Below are positions 46,935-58,913 of a stretch of DNA of 64,000 nt, one piece after another. Under the pieces are notes generated by a model. That model was not told the DNA's origin, did not search any database, and was given only the letters and a program-made list of their open reading frames with translations. Source of the stretch: Immersiella caudata (Eukaryota; Ascomycota; Sordariomycetes; Sordariales; Lasiosphaeriaceae); assembly GCA_030512335.1 (NCBI GenBank), contig JAULSU010000003.1:3100001-3164000 (forward strand), in the 5' to 3' direction. The position numbers were made by a program, and so were the translations under genes. Each line of letters starts with the position of its first letter. The stretch's first letter is position 1.

Positions 46935-47873
46935 TCTGTCTCAAGATTTCACTGTTTGGTGTGGGATACGTTGTACGGCTACGGCGCTGGTCGGTTTTGT
47001 GCTAGATGTGGTTTAATACCAGGGTTTAACGGACATTGCCTTACAGGTCAATATCTTCGGTTTGGGATCCCATGGTTTAGGATCTTCTCTTCTTTTTCAT
47101 TTCTCGTTTCTCAGCGGCCGATTTTGATTTACTCGACTTCGTACATGGCCTTATGGCGACACCGGCAAAAAGATGCATCACCATAGAGTTGGCGCGGCGT
47201 TCCGCTGCACCCTGGAGTGTTCTGCATTCTTGGGCATGAGAGGGAGAGGGCATGGGGACAATTGTGTATATATAACTTGATATTTCTTCTTTGCTTTGGA
47301 GGGTCCGTGAGGACAGGAAGATACCATGAGTTGAGGAATTTACGATCAACGCACAAATTTAACGGGCCAGATTATCCATACCGACTCTGCTGCTGTCACA
47401 CGCAACCCATCTCGACGACCTGCATCGGCAGCCAGAGTTTCCGAAGAATGTTTGCGTAGCTTTTTGGCCCCATGTGAGTAACCGCCCACCACCTCTTCTG
47501 GGCCGCTATCTCAGCCTTGTATGTCAACGTTGGGGTTACATAAGCGGCCATCTCTGTACACTGAAACAAACCTCTCTTTGGATGGTGACGTCCGGCCTCG
47601 TCGGACCGTGGGGGCTGCTGGGCTTTGAGTTGGGTATCTTGCCTCAGAAGGGCGCGAGTTCGTTGGATAGGTGCTGTATACGGCAAGGTAGGCAGGCTGC
47701 GAGGCTATCTCCACTTATATTCCTGAACCACATGTGACTCTCTGGTGAGGGCATTTGCAGCCTTCACTCGCAGCGTAGACACCACACCCCAGTATCCTCC
47801 AATCCAACCCTCAACCTGGTCAGAAGACTCGCCAAAAGCCAAGTCTGCTCGGTGTCTTCAATCCCCCTTCAAC
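46935..47873. other. Convergent 3' intergenic region STE12 / FAF1-like
   Basis: 939 bp between stop codons on opposite strands. The segment to about 47,380 is less GC-rich and probably holds the STE12 3' UTR. No gene was recognised. Confidence 0.5.
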
Positions 47874-48906
47874 TCACCGCCTCCGTCTCCTCCCCCCTTT
47901 CTCCTTCCTCCTCCCCTCCGCCTCTATCGCCTTGATCTCCCTCGCGCTAATCTTCAACTCTGCACCTCGCATCTTTCCCACTGACGGCATATCCACGGGC
48001 CTTTCCCTCCTCGTCTTCTTCTGCACCTTCCCCTTCCCCTTGACCACCCTCTCCAGCACAATCCCGTTCTCTCTTGCTTCTCTTCGTCGCTTCTCCTCCT
48101 TGCTCTCGACAGCCTTGGTGATCCCCTTGCGCATGTTCATGGGCATCTTGGCCTGCGATAAGAGGCTGTCTTTTGCGCCAAGAGCCTGGATGCGCATGTC
48201 GGTTGTTTTGAGGCGGGTGCGGCCTTCGGCGAAGGAACGCGTGTTGGTGGGAGTTTCGGCGGCGGCCGTGGAGAGGTAGTGGGAGGCGTTGCCGCCGGCG
48301 GCGGAGAGGATGTGGGATTCAGCGATCAGGCGCTGGAGGGCGAGGTCGTTGGCGAGGAAGGCGGCGCTGTCTTCGGGGTCCGAGGAGCTAGTGGGTTTTT
48401 TTGTGGGTTGGGAAGGGGTGGTGGTGCTGGTGGAAGGGGGTTTGGAGGACTGAGAGGGGCGTTGGTTAGTTTCGGGAGACTTGGTGTACGGAGGTAGAAG
48501 TTGGCGTACTAGGTAGGCTTTGAGTTCCTTTTTGGACATTGTTGCTGTGATGTCTATTTTGGAGGTGCTGGTGTAGTCTATTACTTCGATTTTTGGCGTG
48601 TCTGCGCCCGCGTTGTGTTAGGGGATATTACCCAATGCGCCGGGCGCGCAATCACCACTAACCGCTGTCCTCGTCCTCTGATATACCATCCCACTCCGTC
48701 TCGGAAGGATCCGAAAGCGTGTCGTCGTCTTCATTTTCGTCGTCGTCGTGGTTCTCAGGAGGGGGTTGCGAAAAGATAGGATCGAGTGGCTTGAAACGCG
48801 CTTCAAAGTGTCGCTGGAGTAGGGCCTGCAGCTGCGCTTTATCTTCCCCATTCTCTCCCTCCTTTTTGGGGGCACCCCGTTTTCGCTTCCCGAGCGTAGC
48901 AGGCAT
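47874..48906 (-). CDS. FAF1-like 40S ribosome assembly factor
   Basis: Exons 48906-48663 and 48601-47874 encode 323 aa. The 61-bp intron has GTTAGT and CAG, splitting an Asp codon. Residues 1-80 hold a nuclear-type basic start (KRKRGAPKK), an LLQRHFEARFKPLDPIF helix and an acidic stretch DDDENEDDDTL followed by SETEWDGISEDE. The rest has MSKKELKAYLV, a Ser/Thr/Pro linker, many basic helices and the tail VDMPSVGKMRGAELKISARE. This order, acidic WxGxSDEE then a basic tail with GK(F/M)(K/R)GG, matches the Faf1 family. Yeast Faf1 binds Krr1 in the SSU processome for 18S rRNA maturation. The second exon alone also opens with ATG (48539), so a naive model would lose the first 100 residues. Confidence 0.75.
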
Positions 48907-49200
48907 GGTTGATGTGTTTCTGTGTGGATGTTTGAGGAGACGGTTGGAGATCGTTGTGCTAGACCCGCCTTTTTTTTTCTGTCTCGCGCGGCAACTTATC
49001 TTATCGTAGGGGTCTGCGCCGAACCAATTCACTTTTGCGCCTGCACCGGAGCTACCCCGCCAAGTCTCCCTCCGTGTTTCTTCGGCGCGGGGCATCAACA
49101 CCAACGGCGCCGGCTCCCCTTTTCCAACCCTTCCTCGGCCCAAATCCTTGACCCCTCTCCCTCCCTCCCTCCCTCCTAACCAATCCCCACAGCCACCAGC
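48907..49200. promoter_or_regulatory. Shared divergent promoter FAF1-like / HIS6
   Basis: A 294-bp spacer. It carries a tandem GATA motif (CTTATCTTATCG at 48995-49006; AGATAAG on the minus strand), CCAAT at 49023-49027 and a CCCT/CCTC pyrimidine tract at 49151-49177 just before the HIS6 ATG. No TGACTC amino-acid-control element was seen. Confidence 0.5.
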
Positions 49201-49980
49201 ATGACCCGCTTCCGCCCTTGCATCGACCTCCATGCCGGGCAGGTCAAACAAATCGTCGGCGGTACCCTCGACAGCAAAACAGCCGCCCTCCAAACCAACT
49301 TCGTCTCCCCACACCCCCCATCCTACTTCTCCGCGCTTTACCGCAAGCACAACCTCCTCGGCGCGCACGTCATCATGCTCGGCCCCAACAACACGGCCGC
49401 TGCCAAGGAATCCCTTTCTACATGGCCTGGCGCTTTACAAATCGGCGGCGGCATCAACGATACGAACGCAGCAGAGTGGATCAAAGCGGGGGCGAGCAAG
49501 GTGATAATAACCAGTTATTTGTTTCCATCGGGGAAGTTTGACCAGTCGCGGCTAGATGCGGTGCTAGCGGCGCTTGGAGGGGATAAAGAGAAGCTGGTGA
49601 TTGACTTGAGTTGTCGAAGGAAAGGGGAAGATAAGTGGTTTGTGGCGATGGACAAGTGGCAGACGATTACCGACATGGAGGTGAATGAGGAGTCGATTCG
49701 GAGGCTGGAGCCGTACTGCTCAGAGTTCTTGATCCACGCGGCCGATAACGAGGGGTTGCAAAAGGGGATCGATGAGAGGTTGGTGGAGAGGTTGGCGGGG
49801 TGGTGTACGATCCCGGTGACGTACGCGGGGGGCGGGAGGAACTTGGAGGATTTGGAGATGGTAAAAAGGTTGAGCGGTGGAAGGGTGGACTTGACGATTG
49901 GGAGTGCGTTGGACTGCTTTGGCGGGTGTGGTGTTACGTTGGAGGAATGTGTAGAGTGGAATAGGAAGCAACAAGGCTGA
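49201..49980 (+). CDS. HIS6: HIS6, ProFAR isomerase (histidine biosynthesis)
   Basis: Single exon, 259 aa, the normal eukaryotic HisA length. A (beta-alpha)8 barrel with catalytic Asp9 in RPCIDLHAGQVKQ, phosphate-binding IGGGI (81-85), a second conserved acid in VIDLS (Asp135) and YAGGGRNLEDL near residue 207. It catalyses the Amadori isomerisation of ProFAR to PRFAR, the fourth step of histidine synthesis, in the cytosol. The start at 49201 follows a purine-poor CCACCAGC context and gives the conserved N-terminus exactly. Divergent from the FAF1-like gene and convergent with BUD4. Confidence 0.97.
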   Translation: MTRFRPCIDLHAGQVKQIVGGTLDSKTAALQTNFVSPHPPSYFSALYRKHNLLGAHVIMLGPNNTAAAKESLSTWPGALQIGGGINDTNAAEWIKAGASKVIITSYLFPSGKFDQSRLDAVLAALGGDKEKLVIDLSCRRKGEDKWFVAMDKWQTITDMEVNEESIRRLEPYCSEFLIHAADNEGLQKGIDERLVERLAGWCTIPVTYAGGGRNLEDLEMVKRLSGGRVDLTIGSALDCFGGCGVTLEECVEWNRKQQG

Positions 49981-50526
49981 CCCATACAAGTAAATAAAGA
50001 AGGCAGTCAACTTGCGATTACACAATGACCGGGCCCAGACGACTGAAGGTATGCGATTCGTTCCCAATGTTCCGTACAATCAAATACAAAGTGAACCGAT
50101 ACAGCTCTTGGTGGACCTAACAAAGAGGAATTATTAACCCAACAACCTCTCTCCTGCCCATCGAACCTAGAAAGTTCACCACATGAGAACCAAGCTGAAA
50201 CTGGAGACAGTAAATATAAAGCTCCGGCAACCCAACAACCTGTCTCCGCTACTTTGTCCCAAGGAACCACCTCGTCTAACCGGAAACTACAAGGCGGCCC
50301 TGTCAGAACCACAAGCTTGTATATCCCATACGCCCGTCCTTGCCCCAATGATTCCCCGTATGCCCGTCCAACCATCACTTGTCCATATGTCTTCTCGTCA
50401 TGCCGTCATGCAAGAAATCTTCCTCGGAAGCAAAGTAGAAGGGAACAACATGAGTCTTGCGCGCGCAGCGCGGCCCCATAGCGAATCAACCAGCGAAGGC
50501 CCAGGGGCTTATTCAAGTCTCGCTCC
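49981..50526. other. Convergent 3' intergenic region HIS6 / BUD4
   Basis: 546 bp between stop codons on opposite strands. No gene or repeat is recognised. Confidence 0.5.
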
Positions 50527-53500
50527 TCACATGTACATGCTCTTGGTACGCGAGTGTACCCTCCGGCCTTCGGCCCGGCGTCGTAGCGTGTCTTCTCGCT
50601 TAAGAACGAGCTCGCACCACTTGCCCTTGGCCCTTGGCCCCAAAGACATGTCGTCATCAGACCCGCTGGTGCTGTCGCGGTTGATGACTTCGGATAGAAC
50701 CTTCATCCATCCATCCTTGTCCTGGGTGCTGTCGGCGTAAAAGTCGATGAGTTCACCGTTGTTGAAGCGGATGCGGAAACCTTCCTCGACAAACATGTAA
50801 CCGTCTTCTTCTTCAGCAAAGGCAGAGCGACGGCGTTTGCCACCCTTGCCTGTTGTCTCTTTCTCGGTCAGCGTCCGGCGGTCATCAATCAGGCGCTTGG
50901 CATTTGCAAGATTGATGGTAGCACGCGGCTGCCTGGTGGCTTCATGATACGCTGTGAGTTTGGTGCCCACCAGCTTGAAGTAACGTCGACGCCAGTACTA
51001 CAATCTTGTCAGTCATCATCGCTTCGGATGTGCATCGGTGGGGGGGAACTTACCGGGCAATCGCCACCCTGCTGGCTGAGATGACCTTCCCATTGCTGAG
51101 ACAGGCGTTCCTCAGCTGCCTTCATCTCTCGGATGCAAGAGTTCATGCTCTTAGGCATGTCGTCATCGGTTGCTCCCTTAGGGCGGGGAACGAACAGCAG
51201 CTGGAGCTCCAGCTTTCCGATCTTGTACGGCGCCCGACGCACAACAGCCGTGTTGCCACGCTTGCTCTTGACGCTGGAGGCAAAACCAGCCTCTTCGGTG
51301 GCCCACTCGTTAAAGGCGGCGACCTCAACGAGGTACGGGCGACCGAAGCATCGGGGTTCGTGCTCCTTGAGGCAAACATAGGAGCGGGCGAAGCTACCGT
51401 CCTCAGCAGCCAGCGGCGAGAGGAGATCCCAAGCAGTGGGATGAGCGCTCATTTGCCTTGCCTGGGCATCGCGCTGTTGCTGTGCGAGACGCTCCTCTTC
51501 CTCGCGTTGCCGCTGTTCCATCTCCTTGCGCTTTTTGGGAGACGCAAACACCCGGCTAAAGGTCGAAGTCTTTGGTTTGCTAACCTTAGTGGGAGACTGG
51601 ATGACCTTCTTGGGGGCCGGCTTCTCTAGCTTCACGTTAAGGGTCAGCTGGAATTCGAGGTCGTTGGGCACAACAAGCTCGAACTCCTGGCCGATGGGCG
51701 CGTTCCTGGCAAGTTCAAGCCAGGCGGTGGTGACGCAGTGCACGCCATTGTCAAGTGTCAGGCTAAACCACGTTCGTTCATCTGCAGACGTTGTCAGCGG
51801 CGTGTCACTTTAGAGGGTTGGTTAGGGTCGACTCACTCTTCGGGATGGGAAGGTCAAGATCCTTCACCCCCATAACCTTGACGAACAGCCTTCCTCTCTC
51901 GCCACTCTCCTCTGTGGCTAGCTCTGCGCCCATCTCCTCCTCATTGAGCGAGTTAAGTGCTGTCGCATTGCTTTCCTGGCCGGGCAGGGGAGGGGCCGGA
52001 CCGGTGGGACCAGTCCTCTTTCTCACGCTGCTGCGCTTCCTGACCTGAGGGTTCCAGGGCTCCACGGTCCATGACTGAGGACGAGACGACTTGACAGGAG
52101 AGTTGCCAGCTGAACGGTATCCGCGTGCTTCGTCCGAGTCCTTGTCGCTGGCAGCAACAAGTTTGGTGTTTTGGCGCATGAGGTAGCCGCGCTGTTTCCG
52201 GGCAGTAATGTTAGTGTCAACATGGTCTTTAGTTTCGGGCGGGGGGCTGCGAGGTGCAGACGCTTGTCTGAAAGGGGTAGGACTGTAAGGAACTTGGCTG
52301 TAAGCAACCTTTTGCGCCTCAATCACTCGCTCGAAATCCTTGTCGAGGCTAAGACCGAGGTCGAGCTCAAGGGTCAGGCTTCGCTTCTTGAAGCTAGGAT
52401 GGCGATCGAGGAAGTCATCCCCGGTAAGTTGGTCAACCTCAGACCCCATGTCCCGGGACAGTCGGTTCTTGTGGCGGTCGGGAATTGGCGGCACAGGCAC
52501 TTCGCGGCTGACCTGTCGACGCGCTTCTCGCATTGCCATGATATCTGATGGCGTTGCTGAAGGTCGCGTCTTAAGCTTGGAGCCAGAGGCGGACTTGATC
52601 GTGGCAACTTGCTCGGGGACGATTGGCGAGTCGATGGTTTCTTCCTCTTCTTCGCTGTCGTCGGACACCGGGTGGTGGATCACAGATTCGGGAGTTCCAG
52701 GCTCGTCAAACTCGTCTTCCAGATCGCCCCAACCGGACCCATCATACTCGGGCTTAGTGAGCGACCTGGTCAACTTCTGCTCTGGAGTTTCTGGCCTGGG
52801 CAGCGCATGAGTGTCTGCTACCGCAGGCTTCTCAGGCTCAGCTGCCATGGCGGGCTCGTCAGGCTTTGCCAGCATGAACGATTCGAAGCCTTTCGTGAAG
52901 TCGTTATCCTTTGCCTCGCTCGCGAGTGGAGGAGCTGCAGGGAATTCTTTGTCTGTGACGGCTGGCAGATCAACCTGTGGAGTGTTTGCCCTTGGGGTAG
53001 AGGATCGGTCTTCTTCTGCTTCCGCCATTGCCGACGTAGGAGGGGTGATATCCGAGCATTGGCTGTCTCTATCATCCTCTGTCTCCTTCTTCTCGAAGTG
53101 AACGTCGTCTTGGTAGTCGTCAGCAATGGAATAGGCATCAAACCCTTGCTCCCCATTTCGTGTGATGATCACGCTTCCCTCTTCCTCTTCGTCCTCCATT
53201 ATGGAATCTTCCGTGCTGGGAATCGGTACGTCAGGGTCCAGCGGAACGTGACGTTCGCGCTCTGGAGACGAACTAGGAGCCGGAGAGGAGAAATTGTAGT
53301 CCGACTCGCGGTCGAACAGCCTGTTGCCGTTAACCCGGCGGAGGATAGACTCGCGCGAGATGCGGGGAGGGAGTTGGTATTCCTCAAGATCACCAATAGT
53401 GTCATCTTCCTCCCCTTCTTCAGTGGGAACGCTTGGGCTTCGAGGTTCGCGTTCCGGCGTCTGGCTCTCGTTGCGCTCACGGACGCCAGCTCGCCTCATG

Positions 53501-54904
53501 CGCCGCTCACGTTGCTGCTCGGCGGCGGTCTTACCGTCGTCAGAGAGCATCATAAGCTTGAGGCGCTCTTCAAGAGGCATCCTGCCGTTTCCAATATTTT
53601 GGGTCTCAGACTTGGCCGAAGAAGCAGGCGGGGGCGAGGGCAAGCTCCTCTGAGCTCCAAGCATCCCAGGGAGCGGCGGCAAGGGTCGGTGGTCTCCATT
53701 GGAGGCCGTGGAGTCTGTGCGACCATGTTGAGGTCTCGCCGTCGTGGGGAGTTCGTCAGGCAAGGGGCTGTTTTCGTAGGCATCGTTATGCCTGTCCTGT
53801 CTCCAGTCATCCGGTCCGACAACGGGTGTCTTGTCGGTATCTTCTAGCGACGCGTCGAAGCTATCGTCATGACTATCTCCTTCGTGGATCATGTAGTGCT
53901 CCACGTCTTCGTCATCCTCCATCGAGTCATAGCTGCCTTCTCGGGAATCGCTACCAATCGACGAAATATCAGGTGTGGCTAGCTCGTACTCGTTGACCTG
54001 AGGCGGCGCGGCGTCGAATGTGACACTCTTTGCGTGACGGTGAAGGTATCTGCCATCGGGGAGTTCTCGCTCATTGACCGAGTTGTCTCCTGACCATGTT
54101 CCGTTCTCGTGGTCGAAGCTGCTCTTGAAGCGACTGGTGGACATGGAAGACTTGATAGGAGATGCCTGATCTTTGCTCGGCGTCGGCGGGCGGGCCGTAG
54201 CAGGATCGGCAAGCGCCGGGGGTGGCAGCATGCTCTTGGAAGGGCTGTAGATGGGGATGTTGGTCTTGCTCTCGCTCCTCTGGTGGCCGAACGGACGGCC
54301 TTCGCGAAGAGGACGTTCAATCTGAGGTATCCTGGTTGGGTCGTATTCATTCTTCTGTTCCAGAGCGAGAATGTTGCTGTTCTTGACACGCGAGGCCTTT
54401 TGCAGGCGCTCGATGGACGACCGGCGAGTCGGGGACGGGGAGCCCGAGCGAAAGCCGTACGGTTGATTTTCGGAGCCGATGTTTCGGTTTTGCCAAAACA
54501 AGCGCGGCGAGGTGGCGCCGTCCAGAGGTGACGACTGGAACGGAGAGGAATCCGTGTTCAATGCCATTTTCTGGGACGGGTAGGTCAGCGAGGGGTGCGC
54601 GGGAGCGTGGAATGAGGCAGTCTTACCTTGGTCGGCTGGTTCCAGCTGGGCGAGTTGCGGCGCTTCTCCATTGGGGAGATCTCAGACAATGGGCGGGGGA
54701 TCACACTCCCTGCGGCCTTGGGAAACGGCATCGTGCTGCTCTTGGTGAGGCGCAAAGGATGCACCTTGAGCGCAATGCAATGTCAGCACGAAGCGATTCC
54801 GGATTGCGCGCGAGATGAGAAGACTCGAGGCAAAGGAGGATGCAGAGGCGGGTGCGGGGTGAACATGCAAGGCGGCGCAAACATACCGAGTCTTCGGAGG
54901 CCAT
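50527..54904 (-). CDS. BUD4: BUD4, anillin-like septation-site protein with PH domain
   Basis: Five exons: 54904-54887 (6 codons), 54764-54627, 54570-51837, 51781-51054 and 50997-50527, encoding 1362 aa. The introns are 122, 56, 55 and 56 bp. The joined N-terminus is MASEDSVHPLRLTKSST, then PRPLSEISPMEKRRNSPSWN, a conserved motif of this family that is missed if the gene is started at the long exon. A disordered Ser/Pro/acidic region covers about 850 residues. The C-terminal third has the anillin-homology region (NERTWFSLTLDNGVHCVTTA; FELVVPNDLEFQLTLNVKLE) and a PH domain in the last exon (YWRRRYFKLVG, INLANAKRLIDD, IDFYADSTQDKDGWMKVL). BUD4 organises septin/actomyosin rings and marks septation sites with the Rho4 module in filamentous fungi; it acts at the cortex. 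Confidence 0.92.
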
Positions 54905-56316
54905 TGTTTGGACTCTGGCGCCGTGATTGTAATTCAGGCGATGAGGGCATAGCCCGGTGGGATAATGGTGAGAATCGCTGCAGACGCAGATTTCGGCGCA
55001 AGAATACTGTCAACAAATTCGGAGCAGAGGGATGTAGCTGCTATATCAGGAGTGTGGTATTGAAGACGGCCCTCTGTGGGTGGGTGGTCGAGGCGCGGGC
55101 GGCTTTGTGATTGAATAAACAACCGGCGATTGCTCGGGCAACCAGCTACCGTGGGTCCGTGCGCTCGCCCCACCACGCTTCCTGTCATCAACCTGCGACG
55201 AAAAGCGAGGAACTGACCTGGATTCCTTACACACTTTGTGCCCCCGCATGCCTGCTCATTGGACAGCATGTTGGGTATTCATTTGCAGCATATTTTCTAC
55301 ACTATTCCACGAGGCACTTGTATAGCGCCCTCAGCATTTTATCCATTACAGTGATATGCCCCTCTCAACAACATCTCTGACCTTCAGCAACTGGAGGTGC
55401 CTGCTACGAGGTAGTCGTCTTGTGGTGAGACAGACCCATCATCGACCAACGTTATCTTTGCGTGCACCCGCAGACAATACTCATGTTGAGCGACAATGCA
55501 CAGAGCATCGTAGGCGAGGTGACCGCACGCCACGGATTGCTCGTGCAATGACATCCATCTATTCCCCTTGATCCCTTCGCGTGTAGCCACAAGACCTGCA
55601 GGTCAGGTTTTCGGGGCAGACGGTACGGAGGCTCCAGCCAGAGAAAAGGGGCGCGCCTACCACAGGGACTCTTTCTGACCAGAGCCTTCATACTCCTTTC
55701 TGTATGTTCACTCGGGAACGACGGTCGCTTGACCGGAAGACAACGGCTGATAAGTAGCGGCTCCAGACACTAAGTTGGGGTCCGAAGCCTTGCTGGCGAG
55801 CCGTCTGCTTGGCTCCCAAAACTACCCGGCCTTGGCAAAGATGCTCCGCCGTGGAGGCTCCGGCCAGAACGTGAACGGCAAAATGCAACTCCTTGCCCAC
55901 AATGAATAGGGAACATCGAAAACAACTGAGGTTGGCACTAACGCACCGTATTTGATTTGCAGTCCTAGGGCGGGAGATTCTAAGCAGCTGAGGGCCGAGA
56001 CGCAAAGAATGCCATTTTGAGACATGGGTGAGCTTTTTTAGAGGTTTGCTAACTTACACCGGGCGTTTCCGGGGTTGATTCCATCTCAGCCCCACGAACA
56101 CCCGGGTTCGTCCTATTGAGTCAGTGATGTCAAATACCTACACATCACGGACCAGTCGGAACAGCACTCGAGAACTTGCGGCGCCACTGAGCTGCAGTGC
56201 CTTGCATTGGATGCTGGGATTCAATATCCCATAAAACCGGGCGGCAGCTGTTGTATGCACCAGGGCAGACGATGCTGTTGAAAGTTTTGTTTTGTCCAAC
56301 ACCCCTGAGCTTAAAC
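54905..56316. promoter_or_regulatory. Shared divergent intergenic region BUD4 / type II NADH dehydrogenase
   Basis: 1412 bp between divergent start codons. Small frames of 60-105 codons occur but have no family resemblance. No repeats or RNA genes are seen; it should hold two promoters. Confidence 0.45.
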
Positions 56317-58013
56317 ATGACTTTGAACGGCACATGTCTTGCTCTGAGGCAAGTTGGTAGGGCTGCGTCCCGCCTCCCGTGCCGTGCGTCCCCTCAACTG
56401 CTTGGACTGGTTCGCCGTTGTAGCATTACAACCTCGGCATCGAACAGTAGGCTTTCCTGTGGGACACCAACATTCACGAGTTCTCGCTTACACAATGTCT
56501 ACCTTTAGATAAGGGCAACCCTCGCCAAAAGGAAAGAGTGGTGATCTTGGGGTCGGGATGGGCGGGTTATGCGTTCGCAAACACGTTGGATCCAGCAAAA
56601 TACGAACGCATCGTGGTGTCGCCGCGTTCACACTTCGTCTTCACCCCCTTGCTCGCCTCGACGGCGGTGGGAACGCTTGAGTTCCGTTCCGTCCTGGAAC
56701 CCGTGCGCCGCCTCTCAGGAGTCAACTTCTACCAGGGCTGGGCTGACGACATCGACTTCGTGCGGAAAACGGTGCGGGCCGAGGCCAACACGGCCGATGA
56801 CCTCGCAAGCAAGACCATTGTTCTGCCGGCTGGGGGCGGGAACTATCCCAAGCAGCCTGGTATCAAGGGCGAGGTGTTTGATGTCTCGTATGACAAAGTG
56901 GTCATTGCCTGTGGCTCCTTCTCCCAGACCTTCGGGGTTGACGGCGTCCGGGAGCATGCTCACTTCCTTCGAGACATTGGTGACTCCAGAAGGATCCGTC
57001 TCCGCGTTTTGTCCCTCTTCGAACAATGCGCCCACCAACGCACCGACCACAACGCCTCCGCCGCCCAAGACACCGAGAGCCGCAGAGCAGGCCACCTCAC
57101 CAACGAAGACCGTCGTTCCCTCCTCCATTTCGCCGTGGTGGGAGGGGGGCCGACCGGGATTGAGTTCGCCGCCGAGCTGCACGATCTCATCTACGAAGAC
57201 CTTGCTCGCATCTACCCCGACCTGATCCAGTTCGTCCGCATCACCGTCTACGACATCGCTCCAAAAGTCCTCCCCATGTTCGATAAAGCGTTGTCCAAGT
57301 ACGCAACCGACCACTTCGCCCGCCAAGGCATCAATGTTCGCACCAAAACCTCGCTCTCCCGGATCCGCCTCGCGCCCAACGACCTCGGCCGCGAACACGG
57401 CGGTCTCACCCTCACCCTCGCCGACTCCGACTCCACCGAAATCCCCGCCGGCCTCGTCGTCTGGTCCACAGGCCTCATGGCCAATCCTCTCATCTCCCGT
57501 CTCGCCTCCAAATCCTTCCCCCTTTCCACACCCTCCTCCGAGCCACCCTCCTCCGAGCCACCCTCCCCGGAATCCTCCCTCGCCCTGGACCCGAAAACCC
57601 ACCTCCTCCTCACCGACTCCCACCTCCGCGCCCGCGTCAACCACCCATCCGACCCCCACGCCACCCTCGATGACGTCTTCGTCATCGGTGACTGCGCCGT
57701 CATGGAATCCCAACCCCACCTCCCCAAAACCGCCCAGGTCGCCTCGCAGCAGGCCGTCTATCTCGCCAAGCAGCTCAGCGCCCGCGCTGTAGGCAAGAAG
57801 ACCTTCAAGTTCCGCAACTGGGGAACCCTCACGTACCTGGGTGGCTGGAAAGCGATTCACCAGAGTTCGGCGGATGAGTTGAAAGGGTGGGTGGCCTGGG
57901 TTATATGGAGGGGGGCATACCTCACCAAGAGTATGTCGCTGCGGAATAAGATCATGGTTCCGTTTTATTGGATTACATCGTGGCTTTTTGGGAGAGATAT
58001 TAGTAGATTTTAG
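56317..58013 (+). CDS. Type II (alternative) NADH dehydrogenase, mitochondrial
   Basis: Exons 56317-56446 and 56509-58013 encode 544 aa. The 62-bp intron (GTAGGC donor, TTTAG acceptor) joins ITTSASN to NKGNPRQKERVVILGSGWAG. The Arg/Ser-rich N-terminus (RQVGRAASRLPCRASPQ) looks like a mitochondrial presequence. FAD-binding GSGWAG (58-63), NADH-binding VVGGGPTGIEFAAELHDL (about 254-271), a second FAD motif with VFVIGDCA, and a C-terminal amphipathic membrane-binding segment (LGGWKAIHQ, GVAWVIWRGAYLTKS region) are all present. It would oxidise NADH and reduce ubiquinone without proton pumping. Whether it faces the matrix or the intermembrane space cannot be decided; no EF-hand insertion is seen. 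A short SEPPSSEPPSPESS insertion between the core motifs comes from a duplicated 15-bp unit. Confidence 0.9.
57534..57566 (+). repeat. 15-bp tandem duplication inside the NADH dehydrogenase gene
   Basis: The unit TCCTCCGAGCCACCC occurs twice in direct tandem, followed by a third TCC. It is in frame, producing SEPPSSEPPS in a surface-loop position. Confidence 0.8.
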
Positions 58014-58913
58014 AGGCTGTAGACATAGATGTGATGTAAAGTAGATTTGAAAAAAGGCATAGCGATGGCTTGTGGGTTATAGAAAAGATAGACGGCTTGT
58101 GGATCGGGGTGACCGCCTGTATAGAAGATGGGATAGACCGGATCTTTGGCATCATCTTCGTCCCTCGGCGCAAGTTCACATGTGACAAGGGGACGACAAT
58201 TCATTAAACATTCTTGCTTGGGCATACCAGACCGCGTCTTCAGCTAATCTATCAAGCACTAATAGGTCAAAAGACCCCCCTTGTCAAGACCATCGCCGAC
58301 CAGATGGGCGCCATTGCGTAATTCTCCATATCCACAGACCTGGAATGACCGCATCATCCCTGTCTCGTCCAAACACAACAAGCAGAAGAACCGCGGTTTC
58401 AATGGCTGTGACAACCCCAACGAATAACTGAAGATCGGTCAACCTGTCCCGATAAACCATCGGGATCACTAAACAATCTCAAAGATTCAGACATGGGCCA
58501 GACGCCCTGCCAATCATGAGTCCGGTAAAAGATCTCCCTTTGTCTCCAAACAAGACTACTCTACAGCTGATGGTACCTTGTGCTTTCTTCGTCCGCGACC
58601 TTAGCACGTACCTGCGTCGAATGGCATCGCATGGACTCGGCTCTGGTCCGATTCTGTGGTAGAAAAGTCAGCATCGCATCTTATGGCAGGTTTGGGAACA
58701 AAACTTACGAAAAAAAAGTAGTCGTGACAAGATCCCATCGAGATAGAGTGTTCGTGTGCACGCAGCGATATGCAAGCCTGTGCCAGCTCCGACCTTGAGC
58801 AGATGACGAGAAAAGCCCAGACGGAAACCAGCTGCTGAAATGGCTCTTACCATGGAACACAAGCAAACGGGCGTATATCAGCGCATGTTGCGTGACCTCA
58901 GGATGCCAAAGCC
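58014..58913. other. Convergent 3' intergenic region NADH dehydrogenase / RGG-coiled-coil gene
   Basis: 900 bp between stop codons on opposite strands. No gene, RNA or repeat was recognised. Confidence 0.5.

Noticed and set aside
52609..53847. 412-codon open frame on the plus strand
   Set aside because: It is antisense to the BUD4 disordered region and has no motifs; it arises from codon bias of the real gene.
56715..57860. 381-codon Gly-rich open frame on the minus strand
   Set aside because: Antisense shadow of the NADH dehydrogenase coding exon with extreme Gly/Val/Glu composition.
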